Source: Rutidosis leptorrhynchoides
Taxonomy: Eukaryota > Streptophyta > Magnoliopsida > Asterales > Asteraceae
Length of the DNA stretch: 64,000 nt
Direction of reading: 5' to 3'
Assembly: GCF_046630445.1 (NCBI RefSeq)
Contig: NC_092342.1
Coordinates: forward strand, 79,100,001-79,164,000
How positions within the stretch are numbered: position 1 is the stretch's first letter; every line of letters begins with the position of its first letter. The notes under the pieces were generated by a model. It was given only the letters and a program-made list of their open reading frames with translations, was not told the origin of the DNA and did no database searches. This document shows, piece by piece, positions 56,112 through 64,000 of this stretch. Both the position numbers and the translations under genes were made by a program.

Positions 56112-57973
56112 AACACATCAAACACAATTTTTGTGCATCCAAATATGCATTAGTGTCAGCAAAATCATCAATCAAAATAATTACAATGACATTATCAATT
56201 TATATCAAACTTAAGCTCATTTTCACATTTTTTTTTATCAAATCTACACTTTTTCAAATAAGCATATACGAAAATGTTCGCCAAGTTCATAAGCATTCAA
56301 CTCAAATAACATGTCAAAATAATCATTACTAGCAATTAAACAAGTCTCAAATGGCATTATCTTTCAAAAATCAAGTTCATGAATTTTTAGACTTGAAAAA
56401 GTCCACTTTAATTCTCAAAATCATGTTTAGGCTCAAAGTTTGGATCATTTAACTACCTAGACATGTTACACTACTCAATTTAGCAACAATTCATGACAAA
56501 AATCGGCCATAACCTGTTTATATCAAAAAGCCCCAAATTGCTCAAGAACACAAACCCTAGATTATTCAAAATTTGAAGTTTAAGGCTTCTAATCATGTTA
56601 AACAGCATCAATCTAGGTTATACAAGCATAATACATAAACAATTTAAGTCTAATTACACTAAAAAGCATCAAAATCAAATTGGGAAAAAATGACTCAAGA
56701 ACATCAAATTTCGAATTAAATGGTGTTTAGGTGTAGAAATTTACCGTTTTTCTTGAGTAATTCTTAGATAGCATCCTTCTCAACATGATTTTAGCAAAAG
56801 ATTTGGTGATTAACGGTTAAAAATTGTGATTTTGGGGTGTATTTTTCGGGTTTTTCGGGGTTTTTTCGCTGTTATTTTTCGCAGTGTGTTTTTGTGGGGA
56901 GTAAACTGATCTGTTTTTACGTTTTATTTTTTTCTGGGTTTTGGTCCCTCCGCGACTCGCGGTGAAATACTCTTCAAACTCCGCGAGTCGCGGAGTTTGA
57001 TATATATATATATATATATTTTTTTTTATATAATCAATAACTTATAAAACAATTAAGTACTTAATTTTAAAATTTTGTTTCCCTTGTTATTTAGGACGAG
57101 GTCGTTTCGGATCGATGTCCTAGTCCGTCCCTCGACAAAATTTTAAAATTTGTCTTTTTGTAGCGATTGTTTTAAAAGCTAAGATTTTTGGGTTTTTTCA
57201 ATGTTTTTGGCATACTTTAATTCAATGAGATTAAAAATAATGATAATAAAAGTTCTCGTCCCTCTCTCGGGTAAAGCAATTTCGGTTCAAAGACCTAGTC
57301 TTCAACTTACGACGAATTTTAAAAATCATATTCTTAACTTAATGAGATAAAGTAAATTTTTGTTTTTTAAAATTCACACAACTTAAATATAAAATTCAAA
57401 ATTATTATTAAAAATTCACACCAAACTTAAAATTTGAAATGCATAAAATTAAAAATTTATATTTTAAAAATTCACACCAAACTTAATTTAAAAATTTATA
57501 AATTCATACCAAACTTATATTAATTTTTCAAATATTTACAATTTTAAATATATTGTTTTTACAAAGTTTACAATATTAATTTAAGATTTATATTAATTTT
57601 AAAAACATGGTAAAAATAAAATTAAAAATCTTTTTGGCTTTTTATCCCACTTTAATCAATCAAATATTATCAAAAATATGCGCCCCTCTTTTCGGTAAAG
57701 TAATTTCGGTTCCACGACCTAATTTAACTCATGACGAATTTTTGAAATATTTTGTGTTGATTGATTAAAGATATTTATACCTTAAGAATAAACGTTAAAT
57801 TTCGCAGTGATGTAATAAATTTTTGAATGATATCAATAATTTTGGTCGCCAAACCTAATTTTATTCAATACCAATTTAATACTTTTTAGCGAATAAATTA
57901 GCGTTTATTATCAAAAGGTTAAAAATAAAAATAAAAATAAAAACTGTACAGACATACCTGTGAAATAGATTTC
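56112..57973 (-). other. non-coding region between extra ORFs of element C
   Basis: About 1.9 kb, AT-rich, with no frame worth calling. It contains hairpin copy 2 (56948-56995), a TA run (57001-57018), and repeated AATTCACACCAAACTTA blocks around 57410-57515. It may include an intron in front of the 246-aa ORF: Athila elements are known to splice their downstream ORF, but I cannot fix the sites. Confidence 0.4.
56948..56995. repeat. 48-bp GC-rich hairpin in element C (copy 2)
   Basis: The same stem as at 52180-52227 (CTCCGCGACTCGCGG and its reverse complement, 56948-56962 and 56981-56995), with an 18-base loop that differs at one position. 47 of 48 bases are shared although the flanks are unrelated apart from AT richness. 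Confidence 0.9.
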
Positions 57974-58390
57974 TTAGTTATATGATCTATCCCATTCATA
58001 AGATAGTCGGTTTAATTGGTTTTCCATGGCTACATAGGCGTAACCTCGAGCATTCAGTGTCTTTTCTTCTAAACATATGAACGGTCCGTCTCTGCATAAA
58101 GTAACAAATTCGGTATTTGAATAGGTTTGATTATTTGAACATTTACCTCCATGTGACCATTTTCCGCATTTGTGACATCTTTCTAAGTGTCGTGCTCTTC
58201 TTTTCGCTGCGGATTTTGATTTTCCTTTACCAAATTGTAACTTATTATCTTCGCATCTGGATTCTTTTCTAACTCCGTCCATTCTTTCTCTGATTACTGA
58301 TACTAATTCACTCGGTAGTATGTCATTATTTCTTTTAGTGATCAAAGCGTGTAGCATTAGACCATGTTTTAGTTCACAGGCAGTCTTCAT
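57974..58390 (-). CDS. element C: extra ORF 1 with a zinc knuckle, 138 aa
   Basis: It starts MKTACELKHGLMLHALITKR. A basic stretch (KGKSKSAAKRRARHLERC) leads into CHKCGKWSHGGKC, a CX2CX4HX3C knuckle one residue shorter than the usual gag type. The C-terminus is not recognised. It lies about 175 bp downstream of integrase in the same sense. A knuckle after pol is unusual for a gypsy element, and a nucleic-acid-binding role is likely from the motif only. Confidence 0.6.
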   Translation of the reverse strand: MKTACELKHGLMLHALITKRNNDILPSELVSVIRERMDGVRKESRCEDNKLQFGKGKSKSAAKRRARHLERCHKCGKWSHGGKCSNNQTYSNTEFVTLCRDGPFICLEEKTLNARGYAYVAMENQLNRLSYEWDRSYN

Positions 58391-58563
58391 TTTGTAAAAA
58401 CCTAAAAAAAAATAAAAATTCAGAATGGGGGGAGAAGACTAGTTCTTTAGGGTCTGCTAGGGAAAGACCATACGTGTTCCATTTTCGAGAACTACACGAA
58501 AACAGACAATCTAACTCTAACAGAAATACATATTATCCTTTAAAGACTTGATTCTCCCCACAC

Positions 58564-59301
58564 TTAGTTAGCTGTGGTGTCGAAATTGTGATTAACTTCG
58601 TTGTCAACTTCCATCGGACCATGTATGTAATGTTTAACTCCGTTCTTCGTTCTTTCTTTATAGATTAACGAATTTTCGTATGCTTCATGTCTTAATTCTT
58701 CTAATTCGTTTAGTTGACTTAATCGTAGACGTCCGGCTTCATGTAAATCAAGATTACATGTCTTCAAAGCCCAAAATGCTTTGTGTTCAATTTCTACTGG
58801 AAGATGACATGCTTTTCCATAAACAAGTCTAAAAGGTGTGGTTCCAATTGGAGTTTTGTAGGCTGTTCTAAAAGCCCAGAGTGCATCCTCCAATTTAATG
58901 GACCATTCCTTCGGATTTGATCCTACGGTTTTCTCTAGAATACGTTTTAAAGCTCGGTTGGTATTTTCAACTTGTCCACTTGTTTGTGGATGATATGCGG
59001 TGGAGATTTTATGAGTTACTCCATATCTTTTAAGAACTTTCTCAAGTTGATTATTACAGAAATGAGTACCCCGATCACTTATTAAAGCTTTCGGTGTTCC
59101 AAACCTTGCAAAAAGACGTTTTAAAAAGTTGACTACAACTCGTGCATCGTTAGTTGGGAGAGCTTGTGCTTCCGCCCATTTAGATACATAATCAATGGCT
59201 ACGAGTATATATAGATTATTATGAGATTTTGGAAATGGACCCATAAAGTCAATACCCCAAATGTCAAATACTTCACATACTTGGATGACATTTTGTGGCA
59301 T
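58564..59301 (-). CDS. element C: integrase (Athila-type)
   Basis: 245 codons: [80 protein letters not shown] and [16 protein letters not shown]. The DDE triad region and the Athila/Tat-specific tail are clear. The frame ends with a plain stop before AAGTGTGGG (58565-58557, minus). A fossil part of element C. Confidence 0.9.
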   Translation of the reverse strand: MPQNVIQVCEVFDIWGIDFMGPFPKSHNNLYILVAIDYVSKWAEAQALPTNDARVVVNFLKRLFARFGTPKALISDRGTHFCNNQLEKVLKRYGVTHKISTAYHPQTSGQVENTNRALKRILEKTVGSNPKEWSIKLEDALWAFRTAYKTPIGTTPFRLVYGKACHLPVEIEHKAFWALKTCNLDLHEAGRLRLSQLNELEELRHEAYENSLIYKERTKNGVKHYIHGPMEVDNEVNHNFDTTAN

Positions 59302-59352
59302 TTCATCACGTTGACTTATTTTTCCGGCCCTTTGACATGCATCACAGGATTT

Positions 59353-60234
59353 TCAAAGAAGGTGTGCGTCTTTGTAAATTGTAGGCCAATAGAATCCAGC
59401 ATCATAAACTTTTCTTGCTGTTAGTTGAGGCCCATAATGCCCTCCTGTTGGTCCTGTGTGACAATGGTTTAAAATTTTACTAGCTTCATCTCCAAATACA
59501 CATCGGCGTATTATTCCATCGGGACAACTTTTAAACAGGTGTGGATCTTCCCAGAAATAGTGTTTTATATCACTGAAGAATTTCTTTCGTCTTTGGTACG
59601 ATAATCCTTTTTCAAGGAATCCACAAACTAAGTAGTTTGCATAGTCTGCAAACCATGGGATTTCTTTATAATCTATCTTCAATAGATATTCATCAGGAAA
59701 GTTGTCTTGTATGGCCGATTCATTTAGAACTTCTAACTCAGGATTTTCAAGACGAGAAAGATGATCAGCGGCGAGATTTTCTGCTCCTCTTTTATCTCGG
59801 ATTTCAATATCAAACTCTTGTAAGAGTAAGATCCAACGGATTAATCTTGGTTTAGCATCTTGTTTTGAAAATAGGTATCTAAGAGCAGAATGGTCGGTAT
59901 AGACCACCGTTTTTGCTAGAACGAGATATGATCGAAATTTGTCAAAAGCAAAGACAATAGCAAGGAGTTCTTTTTCAGTAGTTGTATAGTTTGTTTGTGC
60001 TCCTTGTAACGTCTTACTAGCATAATATATAGGTTGAAATCGTTTTTCAATCCTTTGTCCTAAAACGGCTCCCATTGCAAAATCACTTGCATCGCACATT
60101 AGTTCAAATGGTAGATTCCAATTTGGTGTTATCCTGATCGGCGCATTAGTGAGTTTCTCTTTAAGAATATTAAAAGATTTGATACATTCATCTGAAAAGA
60201 TGAATGGAGCATCCTTTTCTAGGAGTTTATTCAT
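59353..60234 (-). CDS. element C: end of reverse transcriptase, RNase H and integrase zinc region
   Basis: 293 codons: [72 protein letters not shown], then [20 protein letters not shown] of the integrase N-terminus. The same strand as gag and integrase. The surrounding pol is broken. Confidence 0.88.
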   Translation of the reverse strand: MNKLLEKDAPFIFSDECIKSFNILKEKLTNAPIRITPNWNLPFELMCDASDFAMGAVLGQRIEKRFQPIYYASKTLQGAQTNYTTTEKELLAIVFAFDKFRSYLVLAKTVVYTDHSALRYLFSKQDAKPRLIRWILLLQEFDIEIRDKRGAENLAADHLSRLENPELEVLNESAIQDNFPDEYLLKIDYKEIPWFADYANYLVCGFLEKGLSYQRRKKFFSDIKHYFWEDPHLFKSCPDGIIRRCVFGDEASKILNHCHTGPTGGHYGPQLTARKVYDAGFYWPTIYKDAHLL

Positions 60235-60490
60235 GGGAGTGGCAATTTTTGAAAAATCTTTTATGAAACGTCGGTAAAAACCGGCATGCCCTAGAAACTC
60301 CTAACTCCTCTAACATTGGTGGGATGTGGAAGTTTAGCAATTACATCTACTTTAGCTCTATCCACTTCAATTCCTTCTTTTGAAATTTTATGTCCAAGAA
60401 CGATGCCTTCTTTAACCATGAAATGGCATTTCTCCCAATTAAGTACTAGATTTGATTATTCGCATCTAAGAAGCATTCGTTCAAGATTAG

Positions 60491-60805
60491 CTAGACATGA
60501 TTCAAATGTATCACCGAAGACTGAAAAGTCATCCATGAAAACTTCCATGCATTGGCTGGTTTATGAGCTTTCAACACAGAAATGAGTTGTGATTTCTCAT
60601 TTTCAGTAAGAGAAGACGATATTATTACAGGTAATTCAGATTTACCATGTAAATAAGCGTATTCCAAATGGTTTGGAAGTGGCTTTAACTCTAATTTCGG
60701 AGGTTCTTCTATCGATGATTTGTATCGATATCTGTCTTCTTCTTTTAGCATTTGAATTTCTTCTGTTGTTGGTTCATATCCATTAGCTATAAGTGTAGCT
60801 AACAT
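60491..60805 (-). pseudogene. element C: upstream pol remnant (before RNase H)
   Basis: 104 codons containing KLELKPLPNHLEYAYL and LPVIISSSLTENEKSQLISV, the typical linker between protease and reverse transcriptase of Athila elements. A broken fossil part. I make no attempt to describe the missing pieces. Confidence 0.7.
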
Positions 60806-60850
60806 TTCAGCTTCATCAATTGGTTCATTACCTTCTCCTAAAGAACATTC

Positions 60851-63388
60851 TCATGTTCCTTGTAATTCTGGAAATTCTTCTAATAATTCTGCATGTGCAT
60901 CTATAGTTTGAATATAATAACATGTATCATCTGCAGATTGTGGTTGTTGCATTGCTCTATCAACTGAAAAGGTAACACTCTCATCCTCTATACTTAGGGT
61001 CAGTTTCTTACCGAACACGTCTATCATTGCTTTAGCCGTGTTTAAGAATGGTCTTCCTAATATGAGAGGAACTTGAGAATCTTCTTCCATGTCCAAAACA
61101 ACAAAATCTACTGGAAATACTAAAGTACCAACTTTAACTAGCATGTTCTCCATTATCCCTCTAGGATATTTTATTGATCTATCGGCTAGTTGTATGCTTA
61201 TTCTGGTTGGTTTCAATTCTCCAAGGTCTAGTTTAGTGTATAGTGAATACGGCATTAGATTTATACTAGCACCTAAGTCTGCCAATGCTTCTATTGAACT
61301 AAGACTACCCAGAAAACATGGAATTGTGAAACTTCCTGGATCAGATAATTTTTCTGGTATCTTATTCAACAGCACTGCTGAACAATTAGCATTCATAGTA
61401 ACAGCCGAGAGTTCTTCCATTTTCTTTCTATTTGAGATTAGATCTTTCAAGAATTTAGCATATCTAGGCATTCCTGAAATCACATCAATGAAAGGAAGAT
61501 TTACATTTATCTGTTTAAATATATCCAAAAATTTGGATTGCTCGACTTCAAGTTTCTCTTTCTTCATTTTACTCGGGTAAGGAAGTGGTGGTTGATATGG
61601 TTTAACATAAGGTTTATCCTTAACTGTGTTATCTTCATTAACCTTTTCAACTACCTGTTCTTTTTCCTTATCTTGATCAGGTTGTGGTTCTTGTGGAGTA
61701 GGAATAGTTTCATCAGAAATTACAGGTATTTCAGGTGGTTTAAGTGTTGTGCCACTTCTTGTGGTAATAGCTTTAGCTGTTTCATTCCGGGGGTTAGCAT
61801 TTGTATCGCTCGGTAAACTTCCCGGTTTTCTTTCACCTATTAACCTTGCTAGGTTACTTACTTCTTGTTCCAGATTTTGAATAGAAGCTTGTTGATTTCT
61901 AAATGCTTGAGCATTTTGTTCATTGGTTTGTTTCTGAGAGGTGAAAAACTGCGTTTGAGTTTCAACTAGCTTCGTCATCATATCTTCTAAATTCGGCTTT
62001 TTATCATCGGTTTGTTGTGGTGGTTTGTTTTGAAAATTAGGTCTTTGCTGATTATAAGTATTATTGGATACTTGTTGATTGCTAGGACCTTGTTGGTTGT
62101 TGTATGGAATATTTCGGTTATAATTCTGGTTTTGATTGTAAATTGGTCTTGGCGGTTGATAATTATTCTGATAATTATTTCCAGGCCTTTGGTTTATGTA
62201 TGAAATATTCTCTCTTTGTTCCATTGTTAATTCAATACTGAGACAATCTTTTGTCAAATGTGGTCCTCCACACTGCTCACAACTAATTCGTATTGAGTGA
62301 ATATCCTTAGTCATCTTTTCCATTCGTCTCTCCACAGCATCTATCTTTGCGGAAATCGAATCTAAGTCATGGCTAGAATCGGCTCTAGCTGCTTTAGATG
62401 ATCTAACGATATCTTTTTCTTGGTGCCACTCATGTGAGTGGGAAGCAGTGTTATCAATAATTTTGTAAGCATCAGTTTCGGTTTTCTTAATAATAGAACC
62501 ACCAGCTGCTATATCTATGTCTTTTCTTGTAGTGATGTCGCATCCTTGGTAGAATATTTGTACTATTTGACAGGTGTCTAAACCATGTTGCGGACATCCT
62601 CTTAATAACTTTCCATATCTTGTCCACGCCTCATATAGAGTTTCATTTGGCTTCTGTGTAAACGTAACAATTTCTGCTTGAAGTCTTACGGCTTTAGATG
62701 CAGGAAAGAATTGTTTAAGAAATTTGTCAACTAAAACATCCCATGTATCAATCGCCCCTTCAGGTAACGATTCCAACCAATCTTTGGCTTCTCCCTTTAA
62801 AGTCCAGGGAAATAACATGAGATATATCTGTTCATCCTCCACTTCTCGGATTTTAAATAGTGTGCAGATCCTATTAAAGGTACGTAGATGTTCATTAGGA
62901 TCTTCCTTCGGCGCACCACTAAATTGGCATTGATTAGTCACCATGTGTAGAATTTGTCCTTTGATTTCATAATCTGGCGCATTAATGTCTGGATGAGTAA
63001 TTGCGTGACCTTGGCCAGTGCGTTTAGCTCTCATTCGGTCTTCCATACTTAAAGGTTCCAGATTCTCCATAATTGAATTTGTTGAATCGGAATCACTAGA
63101 TGATTCTGATTTAATGGTTCGTTCCTCAACAATCTCTGTTTGAATGATTTGTGGCTCCGGAGGAAAGTTTAATGGTTCAGGATCTACTAACCGTTCCTGA
63201 ATATTTTCCGGATTCTCAATTGTGAGGTCGGGTTCAAAAAATGGATTATCGGAAATTTGAACTGAAGTACTTGGTCGACTGGATGACGATTCTAAAGAAA
63301 AATCAACGGCAGTTATATTTGCTAAATGTCTTGATCTAGTTACAGGTGGTGAACGTACAAAAGGTGATGAACGTCTTGCTCGGTGCAT
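60851..63388 (-). CDS. element C: gag and protease frame, 845 aa
   Basis: It starts MHRARRSSPFVRSPPVTRSR. The Ser/Glu-rich N-terminal third is followed by the gag domain (HLRTFNRICTLFKI; LFPWTLKGEAKDWLESLPEG; FLKQFFPASKAVRLQAEI; CPQHGLDTCQIVQIFYQGCD), a knuckle-like CEQCGGPHLTKDC, an Asn/Gln/Pro/Tyr-rich spacer, a Pro/Lys-rich linker, and an aspartic protease region (ADLGASINLMPYSLYTKL; VPLILGRPFL). It is open throughout, so this is the best-kept part of element C. Confidence 0.92.
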   Translation of the reverse strand: MHRARRSSPFVRSPPVTRSRHLANITAVDFSLESSSSRPSTSVQISDNPFFEPDLTIENPENIQERLVDPEPLNFPPEPQIIQTEIVEERTIKSESSSDSDSTNSIMENLEPLSMEDRMRAKRTGQGHAITHPDINAPDYEIKGQILHMVTNQCQFSGAPKEDPNEHLRTFNRICTLFKIREVEDEQIYLMLFPWTLKGEAKDWLESLPEGAIDTWDVLVDKFLKQFFPASKAVRLQAEIVTFTQKPNETLYEAWTRYGKLLRGCPQHGLDTCQIVQIFYQGCDITTRKDIDIAAGGSIIKKTETDAYKIIDNTASHSHEWHQEKDIVRSSKAARADSSHDLDSISAKIDAVERRMEKMTKDIHSIRISCEQCGGPHLTKDCLSIELTMEQRENISYINQRPGNNYQNNYQPPRPIYNQNQNYNRNIPYNNQQGPSNQQVSNNTYNQQRPNFQNKPPQQTDDKKPNLEDMMTKLVETQTQFFTSQKQTNEQNAQAFRNQQASIQNLEQEVSNLARLIGERKPGSLPSDTNANPRNETAKAITTRSGTTLKPPEIPVISDETIPTPQEPQPDQDKEKEQVVEKVNEDNTVKDKPYVKPYQPPLPYPSKMKKEKLEVEQSKFLDIFKQINVNLPFIDVISGMPRYAKFLKDLISNRKKMEELSAVTMNANCSAVLLNKIPEKLSDPGSFTIPCFLGSLSSIEALADLGASINLMPYSLYTKLDLGELKPTRISIQLADRSIKYPRGIMENMLVKVGTLVFPVDFVVLDMEEDSQVPLILGRPFLNTAKAMIDVFGKKLTLSIEDESVTFSVDRAMQQPQSADDTCYYIQTIDAHAELLEEFPELQGT

Positions 63389-64000
63389 TCACTGAATATC
63401 CTATTAGTTTTAAAAAGGAAAGAAAAATTATAATAAGTTATCCAATCAATAGACTTTTCTGATTTTGCCCACGTTTCGAATAGCCAAAAGATGCAGCAGA
63501 GGGGCAGGATTCGTTTGGTCTCAATATAATTGAGGACTGTTTGGCTCCAATAACCCGGTCCACGTACAAATCCAACTATTACTACGAACCAGAAAATTTT
63601 GATGTCTATCAATTTAACCACTTAAAATAAATTTTCGTAATTTTAAGAAATTTAGATAAGAAGTAGAAAAAATTCTAAGTCCTAAAAACTAGAATGGCGA
63701 GAAATAAGAGAGAAAAAGAGTTCGTCGAAAAAGGTCGAAAAAGAAAAATGGTTGAAAAATAAAAGGTGACGGAAAAATAAAAGAAACTTATAAAAACTTA
63801 AAAATACTTGACTAACCTAACCTTATTACTATAACTAACTTAAAATTATAATCGCAAATTGATATTACTAATTGGAATGATAATTGATACATAGTAAAAG
63901 GTGTCTAAAAATATTAAAGCTTACAGGAAAAACTATATCCCAAATGGAAATAACTTAAAAAGAAACTAAAACTTAAAAAGGCGTCGCAAAATTCTAAAGC
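63389..64000 (-). other. leader of element C upstream of gag
   Basis: Non-coding and purine-rich in plus sense. No primer binding site or LTR was recognised before the window ends. Confidence 0.4.

Overview
The window is nuclear DNA of a flowering plant: genes with many short exons and GT/AG introns, AT-rich spacers, and large Ty1/copia and Ty3/gypsy elements with long LTRs. Several repeats (TGTAACGACCCG and TGTGATGACCCG LTR ends, and a GC-rich hairpin inside an Athila-like LTR) resemble ones I associate with the daisy family (Asteraceae). That placement is inference from memory, not a search.

Layout. 1-2297: 5' part of a minus-strand copia element (gag start, leader, PBS, LTR) that runs off the left edge. 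2387-4260: decayed plus-strand copia gag/integrase. 4325-10704: young plus-strand copia with 312-bp LTRs and a 5-bp target duplication. 11298-20133: the best gene, a 20-exon bacterial-type phosphoenolpyruvate carboxylase (PPC4 class), with a LINE ORF1-like piece in antisense inside intron 17. 20604-21012: a tiny two-exon gene for a Lys/Ala/Pro-rich 52-aa protein. 21521-26507 (minus): an 11-exon isoprenylcysteine alpha-carbonyl methylesterase (ICME) gene with two apparent one-base insertions; its first intron holds a SINE and a MITE-like element. 27150-30646: a copia fossil hit by a hAT MITE with a perfect 8-bp target duplication, then a 1.1-kb hAT-like element, also with an 8-bp duplication.

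30799 to the right edge is a nest of LTR elements. A plus-strand gypsy element (A) with a ~2.9-kb LTR carries an antisense solo LTR (D) in its 5' LTR, a 10.4-kb minus-strand chromovirus (E, LTRs ~99% alike) in its gag, and a further LTR (B) in its pol. B is in turn interrupted by a minus-strand Athila-like element (C) that continues past 64000.

Host biology: PPC4 carboxylates phosphoenolpyruvate and in other plants works as a partner subunit of plant-type PEPC. ICME removes the methyl ester from prenylated proteins at endomembranes. I see no operon-like link between the host genes. The most unusual signals are (1) an acidic, Ser/Asp-rich accessory ORF before gag in two different gypsy elements, both opening with a similar N-terminus, (2) a 48-bp GC-rich hairpin present twice, 47/48 identical, in element C, (3) repeated polypurine-like AAGTGTGGG motifs in C, and (4) the state of the ICME gene.
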